From NCBI RefSeq assembly GCF_000949425.1, contig NZ_CP010976.1, positions 4,588,001 to 4,652,000 of the forward strand: a DNA stretch of 64,000 nucleotides. Direction: 5' to 3'. The notes beneath the pieces are model-generated. The model was not told the origin of the DNA, did no database searches, and worked only from the letters and a program-made list of their open reading frames with translations. Source of the stretch: Paenibacillus sp. IHBB 10380 (GTDB taxonomy: Bacteria > Bacillota > Bacilli > Paenibacillales > Paenibacillaceae). The translations under genes and the position numbers were made by a program. Below are positions 9,679-19,709 of this stretch, one piece after another; the first letter of the stretch is position 1, and each line of letters opens with the position of its first letter.

Positions 9679-11346
9679 TTATTTCTTAATAGAAACATCA
9701 TTAAATAGTGGGTAACCTAAGGTATCGAATTTCACACCCTCAACAGAATTAGCTGCTGCAACCGTATAAGGAAATACATAGATTGGGAGAATAACAGCCT
9801 GATCAATAATGTAATGTTGCACTTTTTTATAAATTTCAAGACGCTTCGTTGAATCTGCCTCCAACGTTCCTTGTTCTAACAACTTATCCAGCTCTGGATC
9901 TGCAAGACCAGGCAGACTAAGTTGAACTACATTAGGATCACTAGAATGATAGATTGAATATAGCGCATTCGGGTCAGAGTTCACTTGACTATTTCCGTAC
10001 AGATCATAAACCCCGTTCGTGTATATTACAGTGGCAATATCTTTCGTGATTTCTACATCTACATCAATTCCGATGGGCTTCAGCTGCTGTTGGATCATTG
10101 CAGCAATATCATTTCTTTTCTCGCGGTTAGGTGAGCCATCAACATAATGGAGCGTCAGCTTTTTGCCATCTTTTTCACGAATACCATCTGCTCCGCGAAC
10201 CCAACCAATCTCGTCTAGTAGTTGATTGGCTTTATTCTGATCTGGCTTCACACCATTCTCAAGTGACTCGTCATAACCAAAAATACCGGGTGATAGGGGT
10301 GACCATGCTCTCTCATACGTACCTAAGTACAAGGTCTTCACAATGACATCAACATCAACCGCAAGTTGTACCGCCTGTCTAGCTTTCACTTCATTCCACG
10401 GCGCCCGTCTCTCGTTAAAAAAGAGTGTATACGGCAATCCCACCGTATTTGCTTGTAGTAATTGAAAATTAGGATCGCTCTTGAGTGAGAGGATATTCTG
10501 TGGAGGTACAGTTTCGGCAGCAAGCACCTGTCCGCTCTGTACACTCCCGATCCGAGTAGCTTCCTCTGGTACGATTTTGAAAACAATTTTATCTAGATTA
10601 ACCGCACCTTTGTTATCAACAATCGCAGGACCCCACTTATAATCGGGATTCCTCTCGACGCTAATCTCCGCATTCTCATCCCATTTCACGAATTTGAAAG
10701 GTCCTGTACCTACAGGCTGCTTCCCCAATTGATCCCCATCTTTCTTGGCGGCTGTAGGAGAAACGATACCAAGCAATGCTTGGCCGAGATTTCCTAGAAA
10801 GGCCTCAGAGGGTGTCTCCAGATTTAATTTAACGGTATATTCATCAATGATTTCCGAGGAAATATAGGGTTTAAGTAAAGCTACTGAATTGTTTGCCTTC
10901 GTCACAGGGTTAATAATACGATCGAAATTATATTTAACAGCTTCGGCATTAAAAGGTGTCCCATCTTGGAACTTCACATCTTCACGAAGCTTGAACGTAT
11001 AACTCTTGCCATCAGGGGAAACCGTCCACTCTGTAGCAAGCCACGGTCCAATCGTATGGTCTGGCAATTGAACAACGAGACTATCATATATTGTTCTTAT
11101 GACTCTAACCGATACAGCAAGGCCACTTCTGTGTGGATCAAGGGTGTCTGGAGAAGTTGCCAGCGCAAAGCTTAATTCTCCTCCTTGACTTAGCTCCCCG
11201 CTTGTTCCCGTTGCACCTTGTGCCTGTGTTCCTGCTTCGCCTGCATCAACACTATTCGTGCTTCCCACTCCACAACCTGTTATCAACATAATCAGAGCTG
11301 CGAATAGTGCAATGTGCTTCATCCAACCTGTCGAAGTTTTCGGCAT
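9679..11346 (-). CDS. dppE: Peptide-type ABC transporter substrate-binding lipoprotein (SBP family 5)
   Basis: A 555-residue extracellular binding protein with lipoprotein signal and lipobox LITGC around residue 24. Family 5 landmarks are GGELSFALATSPDTLDPHRSG, LATEWTVSPDGKSYTFKLREDVKFQDGTPFNAEAVKYNFDRI (cited here only as the DG.SYTFKLR...F.DGTPF core) and the late LDKLLEQGTLEAD segment. It captures the substrate for the DppB/DppC-like permeases downstream. DppE-like proteins bind peptides, heme, nickel or glutathione; pocket specificity cannot be read here. Position directly after the YtnJ-like monooxygenase suggests an S-containing compound. Confidence 0.85.
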   Translation of the reverse strand: MPKTSTGWMKHIALFAALIMLITGCGVGSTNSVDAGEAGTQAQGATGTSGELSQGGELSFALATSPDTLDPHRSGLAVSVRVIRTIYDSLVVQLPDHTIGPWLATEWTVSPDGKSYTFKLREDVKFQDGTPFNAEAVKYNFDRIINPVTKANNSVALLKPYISSEIIDEYTVKLNLETPSEAFLGNLGQALLGIVSPTAAKKDGDQLGKQPVGTGPFKFVKWDENAEISVERNPDYKWGPAIVDNKGAVNLDKIVFKIVPEEATRIGSVQSGQVLAAETVPPQNILSLKSDPNFQLLQANTVGLPYTLFFNERRAPWNEVKARQAVQLAVDVDVIVKTLYLGTYERAWSPLSPGIFGYDESLENGVKPDQNKANQLLDEIGWVRGADGIREKDGKKLTLHYVDGSPNREKRNDIAAMIQQQLKPIGIDVDVEITKDIATVIYTNGVYDLYGNSQVNSDPNALYSIYHSSDPNVVQLSLPGLADPELDKLLEQGTLEADSTKRLEIYKKVQHYIIDQAVILPIYVFPYTVAAANSVEGVKFDTLGYPLFNDVSIKK

Positions 11347-11409
11347 GAATTTGTTTCCCCCTATCCAATCCGTATTTCTATTTTTTCTTCCATACTTTAT
11401 TTATACTTC

Positions 11410-12744
11410 TTAGACTTCTGAGGTAACCTTCTTCTTAGCGTAACGATTCTCTGGAACAGCCAAGCCTAAATTACCGCGTAACGTATCTGCTTCGTACTCT
11501 GTACGGTAAATTCCACGCTCTTGTAGAATAGGGACGACGAGCTCGACAAAATCATTCAATCCATTCGGAACATTAGAGCCAATAATAAATCCGTCGGCCG
11601 CTTCTTCCTCAAACCACTGCTGAACAAGGTCTGCTATCTTCTCAGGTGTACCTATGAAGTTCCCTCTCGGGGTTAAGGATCTTAATGCAACTTGACGAAG
11701 CGTTAAATGGTGCTCTTTGGCATCTTGTTTGATCTTGTCGGTACCGCTACGGAAACTATTACTTCCTAAGTCACCTAATTCCGGGAACGGTTCATCCAGC
11801 GGATATTGTGAGAAGTCGTGATGTTCAAAGAAACGTCCCAAATAGTCAAGTGCATTCTCTATCGTAACTAGACTCGCTATTTCCTGATATTTACGCTCTG
11901 CATCTTCTTCCGTCCGGCCCACAATAGGCCCAATACCAGGGAATATAAGAACTTCGTCAGGTGAGCGTCCGTGAGCCACAGCTCTTCTTTTGACATCTGC
12001 ATAAAAAGCTTTAGCTTCCTCTATCGTTCCATGACCTGTAAATACCGCATCTGCACCTTTACCTGCCAGCTCCTTACCATCTTCCGATGATCCGGCTTGA
12101 AATATGACCGGCTGCCCTTGCTTAGAGCGAGCAATGTTCAAAGGTCCTTGTATAGAGAAGAACTCTCCCTTATGGTTCAACGTATGTAGCTTCTCAGGAT
12201 CGAAGAAAACACCCGATGCTTTGTCACGAACGAAGGCATCGTCTTCCCATGAATCCCATAACCCTCTAGTCACCTCCAGATATTCATCAGCAATCTTATA
12301 GCGTTCGGGATGAGAGGGGTGATCCGCTTTACTGAAGTTTTTAGCAGAACCCTCAAGCGGTGAGGTTACTAGATTCCACCCGGCACGCCCCCCGCTAATG
12401 TGATCAATAGAAGAGAATTGTCGAGCAACGGTGAAAGGTTCACTGTAAGATGTCGAGAGCGTACCCACCAAACCAATATTAGATGTAGAAGCTGCCAGCG
12501 CCGACAAGATCGTGATCGGTTCGAAGCGATTTAAGAAGTGAGGAATTGACTTCTCCGTAATATAGAGACCATCTGCAATGAAGACCAGATCAAACTTTCC
12601 TTCCTCTGCCGTCAATGCCTGTTCTTTGTAATATTTGAAATTCACGCTAGCATCCGAGGGAACATCTGGATGTTTCCAAGCTGCGGGGTTACCGCCCACT
12701 CCGTGAATGATCGCTCCAAGCTTTAATTGTTTTTGTCTAGCCAT
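11410..12744 (-). CDS. ytnJ: Flavin-dependent monooxygenase, YtnJ-like (nitrilotriacetate monooxygenase A family)
   Basis: A 444-residue bacterial-luciferase-like (LLM class) monooxygenase that uses reduced FMN and oxygen. Family marks include the start [23 protein letters not shown], the segment [26 protein letters not shown] and [22 protein letters not shown]. In Bacillus subtilis, YtnJ is thought to oxidise N-acetylated S-(2-succino)cysteine-type compounds so that the C-S bond breaks. A separate FMN reductase is needed and is not obvious nearby. AGGAGG precedes the ATG. It leads an operon with a peptide-type importer and a YtnI-like glutaredoxin; upstream lie a repeat pair, a possible 11-codon leader gene and a terminator. 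Confidence 0.85.
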   Translation of the reverse strand: MARQKQLKLGAIIHGVGGNPAAWKHPDVPSDASVNFKYYKEQALTAEEGKFDLVFIADGLYITEKSIPHFLNRFEPITILSALAASTSNIGLVGTLSTSYSEPFTVARQFSSIDHISGGRAGWNLVTSPLEGSAKNFSKADHPSHPERYKIADEYLEVTRGLWDSWEDDAFVRDKASGVFFDPEKLHTLNHKGEFFSIQGPLNIARSKQGQPVIFQAGSSEDGKELAGKGADAVFTGHGTIEEAKAFYADVKRRAVAHGRSPDEVLIFPGIGPIVGRTEEDAERKYQEIASLVTIENALDYLGRFFEHHDFSQYPLDEPFPELGDLGSNSFRSGTDKIKQDAKEHHLTLRQVALRSLTPRGNFIGTPEKIADLVQQWFEEEAADGFIIGSNVPNGLNDFVELVVPILQERGIYRTEYEADTLRGNLGLAVPENRYAKKKVTSEV

Positions 12745-12758
12745 TGTTCATTCCTCCT

Positions 12759-12893
12759 AAATTTTTTTGAGCATAGACTTCTTGAGTTACTTCGAAAAAA
12801 AATTACTTCGAAAGCATGTGCTTAATTTTTTTAGAATAGACTTCCTGCGTTACTTCGAGAAGACTAGCTTCGGAAGCAAGTGCCTATTTTTTG
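12759..12893. repeat. Intergenic direct repeat upstream of ytnJ-like gene (two ~70-bp units)
   Basis: Two imperfect units share AATTTTTT, ATAGACTTC, GTTACTTCGA and CTTCG-AAGCA-GTGC. The tail (CTTCGnAAGCA...CTTA) resembles the second half of the repeats at 5567 and 8591. It ends next to the ytnJ-like ribosome binding site. Confidence 0.6.
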
Positions 12894-12936
12894 ACTCTTT
12901 ATTAATATTTAACAATTCCGATAAGTTAAGTATGGA

Positions 12937-12972
12937 TTAGCTTGCTAATACTTTAACACGGACCCTGGTCAT
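12937..12972 (-). CDS. Possible 11-codon leader peptide upstream of ytnJ-like gene
   Basis: ATG preceded by AAGGTGA encodes MTRVRVKVLAS and then TAA. The stop codon lies in a TTAGCTTGCTAA dyad. There is no Cys, so a simple cysteine attenuator is not evident. It could instead be a translated upstream frame whose use affects the following operon, or chance. It is separated from the monooxygenase start by the repeat pair. Recognised by ribosome binding site, spacing and position only; there is no family match from memory. Confidence 0.3.
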   Translation of the reverse strand: MTRVRVKVLAS

Positions 12973-13026
12973 CGTCTAATCACCTTTTTCTATTTAAAAA
13001 TAGAACAAAGCTATACCCACAAACAC

Positions 13027-13071
13027 AAAAAAACCTCCTTTCCGGATACTAGCTTCATGCCGGAAGAAGGT
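13027..13071 (-). terminator. Strong minus-strand terminator upstream of the ytnJ-like operon
   Basis: ACCTTCTTCCGG pairs with CCGGAAAGGAGGT (one bulged A) around a 14-base loop, followed on the minus strand by seven T. No minus-strand gene lies upstream before 21 kb, so this may be a leader attenuator or a guard against antisense transcripts from the large + gene. I see no T-box or SAM-riboswitch motif in the bases before it. Confidence 0.7.
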
Positions 13072-13217
13072 GAAGAAATATAGTTAGATAGATTGAACTA
13101 AAGTTTAACAATGTTAACTACCCATTAACACTGTAATAATATCCACCGAACAAAACTCTCCTACAATATGAAGTACATAAAATATAAATGCATATTCAGA
13201 GGGAGTTGTTAGTTACA

Positions 13218-16200
13218 TTGAACAGGAGAAGTAAGGTAAGACGTAATGTATCCATTCTAATGTTAAGCAGTATGATGCTAAGCGCCTTGGCACCTGCTAG
13301 TTTTGCCGCAGGAACAGACGATATGGCGCCCATTATTGTACCTGCTCCAACAGGCGTTGAAATGAAAAATGATGCACTTGCTCCAGCACAGGAACCGCAA
13401 GAGGCTGGCCACCAACATCTACAAATTCAGCATACCCCATCTAATATCATACCGGAACTTCAGGATGTCACAGTATCAGCCCTTATTAAGGGAGATTCAC
13501 AGCCGTGGATGGGTTATATACAATATTCCATTGACGGTAACAATGAAACATCCATTCCATTAACGCCGGAAGGAACAGAGATAGACACTTACACGGCTAC
13601 CATCTCAGGCGCTATGATATCCGGCGACGAATTGACGTACACGATTACAGCGCTTGATGAACAGTCCAAGCTTATTCAATCTTCTACATATTCGATAAAC
13701 ATCGAGGCTAATCAGGTAGATCAAGCTAATCCGCTAAATGTTACTGGTTCTCTAGTTCCGCCACTACTGATTACCGAGATGGTTCCGGATACAAGCGATC
13801 TTCCAGGAACGAAGACCGATGCTTATGAGTTCGTAGAAGTGTATAACAATACAGATCAAGATTTGAACTTTAAGGATTATTCCTTCTTCTACAACGGTAA
13901 GGACACGTGGACACCTATCGAAGACAAGGACATGATTATTCCAGCTCATAGTCCAGCTGTGTTCTGGATCATGAATGGAAGTAACAATCAGGTAACATTG
14001 GAGGACTTTAATCAAAACTATGCTGGATCTGCACTCGTAGAAGGGCAGAATCTGTTCCGCATTCTCGGTGGAGCCGGCATGGCTAATGGTAGCCCCAGAA
14101 GTCTAGTGATTAAAGACAACAATGGGAATCCACTTGTGACCGCAACCTATGAGGCAGCACATGTCAAAGTAAATCAAGGGATATTCTTCAAGCATCCAGC
14201 TGTTGGAAGCACAAACATGGTTGTTATGAGTCATTCAGGCCAGCTACCGGCAACACCAGGGGTGACCGAACCTGAGCAGCTCACGCCAGTTATAGTTGAA
14301 GAAGGTAATAAGATAGATATCACACATACGCCTGCTGTATCTGTTGACGTGAAGGATCTCGAGATTACAGCTCAGGTTGTGAATCCCATTGTGAATTCAG
14401 ACGGGACTAAGGCTCCCGTACTTCTGCTGTACAAAACACCTTCTCAAACCAGATATACATCCACAACAATGGTGGATACGAAAGGTACAGGAGAGTATAC
14501 AGCGACAATTCCAGCATCTGTTCTTACGGAATCCAGCCTTGAATATAGAATCCAAGTTCAGTCCACAGAGAAGGCTTACACCTCTCAAATAAACATGCCG
14601 GCATTTGACTCGACAAAGGCACCAACGCTGTTGATTACAGAACTCGTGCCTAATACGACAAACGTGCCTACTACTTCTTCAGATGCATATGAGTTTATCG
14701 AGGTATACAACAATACCGATCAATCGGTTAATTTCAAAAACTATAAACTTTATTATCGCTACCCAGACAAAGGCGCATCTAGTGATGTAGTATGGCCATC
14801 CACCAAGGAGGATTTTGAAATTCCGTCCAAACAATCGGTTGTGCTGTGGGTTAAGAACAGCGTAAACTCGCCCTATACAACGGAGAGTTTTAACCAGTTT
14901 TACAATACTAACCTTATTGCGGATCAAACGTTGTTTACGATTCAAAGTGATGGAATGGCCAACTCTGGCAGACGTGCGATCGTAATTAAAACAAATACAG
15001 GTAAAGAAATATCTGCAGCTTACTACGATGCGGATACAGTATATGAAGGCAGTACAAAAGGTGACGAGACGAAGGAAGATAAAGCTCTCGTATATGCTTA
15101 TCCCGTAAACGGAAGTACGGTCATGCTCAAGACGAGCTCGGCAACACAAGCACCTACACCGGGAACGATCATAGCTACTCAGGTTCCAGTTGAACCGGTT
15201 CATGTGGAGATAGATAATATACCTCCAACAATTCAAGATCTAACGGGTCTGCAGGCGATTGATCAGGCAAATAACTTAGAACTAAAAGCAGATGCCAAGG
15301 ATAACCGAGCAGTGACATCGGTCGAAGTCTATATTCGTTCTGACAAACAAGTAGAGTATGTTAAGCATAATCTGTCAGAAGATTTCAACGATACAATGTA
15401 TCACTATAAGATTTCTTCTGCTGATCTGATCGGAAGAAATCACATTGAATATTACTTCGTTGTTTCCGATGGAATGAATGAGACCACATCGGACGTTGTG
15501 AAAGTGTCAGTTACAGGCGGTCCCGACCAGTCACCTCTTCGACTCAACGTAAAAGACAATGAAATGATTAAAGGTACCCACACGATTAAAGGAACAGCTC
15601 AAGTCGCAGGCACGGATGCATTGAAGCTGAGCATTGATGGTAAGTTGCTACCCGAGGCGAATCTGTTCTCCGAGCTGGAGAACGATGCTTATTTTGTTTT
15701 CGATGCGACCAATGTTGATTATTACTTCAAAAATGCTGTGACGATGGGACCACCAGAGCTCGAAGATAAAACGATTCTATACACGTTTATGGATCCGATC
15801 ACTTCCTATACAACACTCTCTTTCCCGATCAGTGCCGATCGTCTGAAGGTCGGTAATGATAATGTAATTTATGTTCGGGCAGGCTCCAAGACATCACCAT
15901 TCGATAAGCGTCCAGAGGAGAATAAGGATGATTTCGAAATTAAAAATGTAAGATTGCTCCTTGCGGATGGCACCGAAATTTGGGATGCAGCCTATACTGA
16001 GCGGGACAAACAGATCAAAATGGGAGATTCGGTGGGCAAGTATGAATCCATCGGTTTCCGATTCGACTTAAAGGCAGCGCAGGTTAACTCCAAAGCCTAT
16101 TCATGGAATACAACAACAGCTACGGACGGACCGCATCGGATAACCGTGGCGAGTGGTGCGAACGAGGTTAGTTCCAATGTCATCGTGGATAATACAGCAC

Positions 16201-19200
16201 CGACCATTAAGCCATCCGTTGCAGAAGGTAAAGAATATCGCGGGACCATAACACTGGATGCAACCATTCATGATGTTTTGTCAGGTGTAGATAAGTCTGA
16301 AGTCAGACTTGACGATCAGATCATAGAGCTACCCTACACGACTTCGTCCGGTCAGATGACGGGAGGAGCACATAAGTTATACATCAAAGCAACAGACAAA
16401 GTCGGGAACTCCGCTGAAGTCAACGTGAATTTTAACGTGCCTGACGAGAATCCGCTTGCCCCACAGCTAATCAGTCCAACTCATGGACAGACTAATGTGG
16501 GTAGTAGCGCAAATCTTACAGTGAAGGTTCAGGATCCGACCAGCGATCTAATGAATGTCTTCTTCTATAAAGGGTTTAAATATGACGGTAACCGCGCAGA
16601 GGGATTTACGGGTTACACAAACGCGTCTGTCACTGAGCCTCCTAAAGAAATGGCTCCAGCTGGCGAACAGGCACTTACCCCGGATGACTACAAGAAGATC
16701 CGTGCAGTAGATGGGGAGTATCTTGTAAATGAATCCGTAGAGAAGTTCCCCTACCAACGCTTTGAAGTCAAGTTGGACCCATCCATTAAAGGATCGGACC
16801 GTGTGGAGATCGACTGGAAGGGTAAATCCTTAGAAGGACGTAAGGTCAGCCTGTATGCATGGAGCCCGTCATCGCAAAAATGGATGCCACTCGATCATGT
16901 CATTGCCGGAATAGAAGATTTCGAATTACACGCGGTCGTGAAGGCAGGCGATTATGCAAGCGGTCAGATCATTCAAGTAATGGTGCAGGATGAGATTGCA
17001 GCACAGACCGATACAGTAGCAACTGCAACTACTAATAAACCAACACCGGAAACTCAGGATCCCTATGACTTCTCATTCGTGTGGATGTCTGACACCCAGT
17101 ACTATTCTCAGAGCTATCCGAAGATTTATCAGAATATCGTGAACTGGATCGTTGATCAGAAGGAAAAAATGAATATTAAATATGTCATTCACACAGGTGA
17201 CGTCGTGGATAAGTCCTATCAGGAATATCAATGGCAAGAAGCGGATAAGGATATGAAGGTCCTTGAAGACGCTCAAATTCCTTACGGCGTTCTAGCTGGT
17301 AATCATGACGTAGGTCATCAGGATAATGACTATACGAAGTTTCAACAATATTTTGGTGAAGATCGTTTTAAGAACAATTCAACATTCGCAGGCTCCTATG
17401 AAAACAACCGCGGACATTATGATCTAGTATCCTCTAACGGAAATGATTTCATAGTAGTCTATATGGGTTGGGGACTAGGAGACAAGGAAATCGATTGGAT
17501 GAATGAGATCGTAGCCAAATATCCAGAACGTAAAGCGATTCTCTGTCTGCATGAATACATGCTCGTATCCAATAACCGGGCGCCGATTGCCGATAAGATT
17601 TTTGAAAAAGTGGTTAAACCGAATAAAAATGTCATCGCAGCATTGTCAGGACATTATCATGATGCTCAGTTGAAAGTGGACGAGCTGGATGATAACGGGG
17701 ACGGGGTAGCCGATCGTAAAGTATTCCAGATGCTAGCCGACTACCAAGGAGCTCCTGAAGGCGGACTCGGATATATCCGTCTGATGCAGTTCGATATGAA
17801 GAATAACAAGCTTCACATCAAGACATACTCGCCACATTTGGACGACTATAATTTCTATGATCCACAAGAAAACCCGAACAAAGACGAATTCACGCTGGAT
17901 CTAGATCTTCAACCGAAAACCAAGCAAGTTGCGACAGACTACATCGGAGTGAAGATCTATACGGATGAATTAATCGGCTCTAATTCGGAAGTACACAGCG
18001 GTTCTGAGACTTCTGTGAAATGGATGAACCTAAGTGCAAACAGCTACCAGCAATGGTATACAAAGGCTGAGGACCAGAACAGCGGAAGTACACTGTCAGA
18101 TATCTGGGGCTTCTATACAGGAGTTACTGACGGCGGCGTACATCCGGAGGTTCCTGGAGATGGCGGCAATACAGGTAGTGGGAGCGGATCGTCTAATCAG
18201 GGAACGGGGACATCCCCTATACCGGTGCCACCAACGACAGAGCCAGCTCAAGGGGTTATCATCCTCACCCCATCCGTTGATGGAATTTATAAAGCAGAAC
18301 AGGCTGTTCTGGATAAGGCTATTACAGGTGCAGTGAATGGTAAAGTCGTGATTAAGCTGAATAATAAGTCTAGTCAAGGAACCGCGCCTGTGGTTCAGTT
18401 ACCGACAGCCAGCATTCAAAAGGCGAAGAACAACAACCTGTCCATTATTATTATTGCACCAGAATTAACTGTGACACTGTCTGCAGCCTCACTACCGGAA
18501 CATCTAAACGATGCGGATCTTCTAGTCCTCCGGATGGATACGACTATGAATGCTTCTATGAAAAAAGCCATTAACCAGTCTATGGGTAGCAGCAAAGAAT
18601 ATAGGTTGTCGGGCCTTGTATACACACTCAACATGGTTAAGATTAAAGGACAAACAGAAACAGAAGTACATGAATTAATGGGTCCAGTTACTATTGAAAG
18701 AACTTGGCCTAGTGAACCAAAGAATTCGCTGAATACCGAGTATGCGGGAGTATATTACTTAAATGGTGCGAAGCCCGAATATATGGGTGGCATCTTTAGT
18801 GGCAATACGGTAACCTTTACGACGAATCATTTCTCATCATTTGCAGTATTGGAGTACCACAAACCGTTTACTGATGTGAATGGAAGCTGGGCAGATGAAT
18901 ATATCGGCAAGCTCACAGCGAAACATATCATCAACGGTATAGATGAGAATCACTACGGTCCGCAGCTGAACGTGACGAGAGCTGACTTTGTTACTTTGGC
19001 TATACGTGTATTAGGACTGAATACCAAGGCTGTAGAAGCTGAAGGCTCATTCTCAGATGTACCTGCCCATGCTTATTATGCTGACTCCGTAGCGCAAGCG
19101 TCAGCGCTCGGCCTAATCCAAGGAAACGGCGGAAAGTTCCGTCCAAAGGATACGATCAGTCGTGAGGAATCCGCAGTGATTCTGATGAAAATGTCGGATT

Positions 19201-19400
19201 ACATGAAACTATCAAGCGGAGGATCTTCTTCCCCAACATTTGCTGATATGAGTCATGTGTCTGTATGGGCCAAGGAGGCTGTATCCAAAGTAAATGAACT
19301 CGGACTAATGAATGGAAAAGGAAACCATACATTTGATCCACAGGGTAATGTAACCCGCGCAGAAATTGCGAAAATGATCTACGTACTATTAAACAAATAA
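13218..19400 (+). CDS. Giant secreted S-layer-anchored protein with lamin-tail and calcineurin-like phosphoesterase domains
   Basis: About 2,060 residues. A signal peptide (basic N-terminus, then ILMLSSMMLSALAPASFA) opens it. Two lamin-tail-like domains begin LLITEMVPDTS (near residue 180) and LLITELVPNTT (near 470), both containing YEF(V/I)EVYNNTDQ. Ig-like or carbohydrate-binding-like regions follow. A metallophosphoesterase core lies at about 1285-1575 with metal motifs SDTQ, GDVVD, GNHD and GHYHD. A Gly/Ser-rich linker (about 1650) leads to a wall-distal region and three S-layer homology repeats from about 1880 to the end (FTDVNGSWA, FSDVPAHAYYA, FADMSHVSVWA; each with TRA/SREE). It should sit on the cell wall and hydrolyse phosphoesters outside the cell. 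The TTG start is preferred because GGGAG precedes it; an ATG at 13188 has no ribosome binding site. Confidence 0.85.
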   Translation: MNRRSKVRRNVSILMLSSMMLSALAPASFAAGTDDMAPIIVPAPTGVEMKNDALAPAQEPQEAGHQHLQIQHTPSNIIPELQDVTVSALIKGDSQPWMGYIQYSIDGNNETSIPLTPEGTEIDTYTATISGAMISGDELTYTITALDEQSKLIQSSTYSINIEANQVDQANPLNVTGSLVPPLLITEMVPDTSDLPGTKTDAYEFVEVYNNTDQDLNFKDYSFFYNGKDTWTPIEDKDMIIPAHSPAVFWIMNGSNNQVTLEDFNQNYAGSALVEGQNLFRILGGAGMANGSPRSLVIKDNNGNPLVTATYEAAHVKVNQGIFFKHPAVGSTNMVVMSHSGQLPATPGVTEPEQLTPVIVEEGNKIDITHTPAVSVDVKDLEITAQVVNPIVNSDGTKAPVLLLYKTPSQTRYTSTTMVDTKGTGEYTATIPASVLTESSLEYRIQVQSTEKAYTSQINMPAFDSTKAPTLLITELVPNTTNVPTTSSDAYEFIEVYNNTDQSVNFKNYKLYYRYPDKGASSDVVWPSTKEDFEIPSKQSVVLWVKNSVNSPYTTESFNQFYNTNLIADQTLFTIQSDGMANSGRRAIVIKTNTGKEISAAYYDADTVYEGSTKGDETKEDKALVYAYPVNGSTVMLKTSSATQAPTPGTIIATQVPVEPVHVEIDNIPPTIQDLTGLQAIDQANNLELKADAKDNRAVTSVEVYIRSDKQVEYVKHNLSEDFNDTMYHYKISSADLIGRNHIEYYFVVSDGMNETTSDVVKVSVTGGPDQSPLRLNVKDNEMIKGTHTIKGTAQVAGTDALKLSIDGKLLPEANLFSELENDAYFVFDATNVDYYFKNAVTMGPPELEDKTILYTFMDPITSYTTLSFPISADRLKVGNDNVIYVRAGSKTSPFDKRPEENKDDFEIKNVRLLLADGTEIWDAAYTERDKQIKMGDSVGKYESIGFRFDLKAAQVNSKAYSWNTTTATDGPHRITVASGANEVSSNVIVDNTAPTIKPSVAEGKEYRGTITLDATIHDVLSGVDKSEVRLDDQIIELPYTTSSGQMTGGAHKLYIKATDKVGNSAEVNVNFNVPDENPLAPQLISPTHGQTNVGSSANLTVKVQDPTSDLMNVFFYKGFKYDGNRAEGFTGYTNASVTEPPKEMAPAGEQALTPDDYKKIRAVDGEYLVNESVEKFPYQRFEVKLDPSIKGSDRVEIDWKGKSLEGRKVSLYAWSPSSQKWMPLDHVIAGIEDFELHAVVKAGDYASGQIIQVMVQDEIAAQTDTVATATTNKPTPETQDPYDFSFVWMSDTQYYSQSYPKIYQNIVNWIVDQKEKMNIKYVIHTGDVVDKSYQEYQWQEADKDMKVLEDAQIPYGVLAGNHDVGHQDNDYTKFQQYFGEDRFKNNSTFAGSYENNRGHYDLVSSNGNDFIVVYMGWGLGDKEIDWMNEIVAKYPERKAILCLHEYMLVSNNRAPIADKIFEKVVKPNKNVIAALSGHYHDAQLKVDELDDNGDGVADRKVFQMLADYQGAPEGGLGYIRLMQFDMKNNKLHIKTYSPHLDDYNFYDPQENPNKDEFTLDLDLQPKTKQVATDYIGVKIYTDELIGSNSEVHSGSETSVKWMNLSANSYQQWYTKAEDQNSGSTLSDIWGFYTGVTDGGVHPEVPGDGGNTGSGSGSSNQGTGTSPIPVPPTTEPAQGVIILTPSVDGIYKAEQAVLDKAITGAVNGKVVIKLNNKSSQGTAPVVQLPTASIQKAKNNNLSIIIIAPELTVTLSAASLPEHLNDADLLVLRMDTTMNASMKKAINQSMGSSKEYRLSGLVYTLNMVKIKGQTETEVHELMGPVTIERTWPSEPKNSLNTEYAGVYYLNGAKPEYMGGIFSGNTVTFTTNHFSSFAVLEYHKPFTDVNGSWADEYIGKLTAKHIINGIDENHYGPQLNVTRADFVTLAIRVLGLNTKAVEAEGSFSDVPAHAYYADSVAQASALGLIQGNGGKFRPKDTISREESAVILMKMSDYMKLSSGGSSSPTFADMSHVSVWAKEAVSKVNELGLMNGKGNHTFDPQGNVTRAEIAKMIYVLLNK

Positions 19401-19427
19401 ATGTAACGCATTAACTATTGTGATAGT

Positions 19428-19466
19428 GAAGCTTGGTGGGATATTCTCACCAAGCTTCTTTTTTTC
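19428..19466 (+). terminator. Terminator after the S-layer phosphoesterase
   Basis: GAAGCTTGGTG and CACCAAGCTTC form an 11-bp stem followed by seven T on the + strand. Confidence 0.92.
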
Positions 19467-19709
19467 ATAAGCACTTAGACTTCGTTTCTTGCATCTACTA
19501 AGCACCCTGTATAAAGTAATGCCATCGTAAACATCTGAGGATAAATTAATTCAGTTCTATAGCAGAATAAGTCACCATTTGCTATTCTGTATATCCATAT
19601 AATAGAATTAGGATGGCTTGAATATCTGACTTCCTAACGCAATTCGTATGATGATTAAATCTCCATTTACTTGTACACTTTAAATATAAAACCTAAGAGG
19701 TGATCTGTT
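19467..19709. other. Leader/promoter region of ald
   Basis: Non-coding. It contains an inverted repeat CAGAATA...TATTCTG (about 19564-19587) of unknown use. I see no confident promoter boxes and no gene. The ald ribosome binding site AGAGGTG ends the region. Confidence 0.35.

Noticed and set aside
13027..13071. T-box or SAM riboswitch upstream of the ytnJ-like gene
   Set aside because: A terminator is present, but I find neither the T-box AGGGTGG-type sequence nor the S-box core in the bases before it.
18096..18377. - strand frame inside the S-layer protein gene
   Set aside because: It is a shadow over the Gly/Ser-rich linker region and has no start signal or family resemblance.
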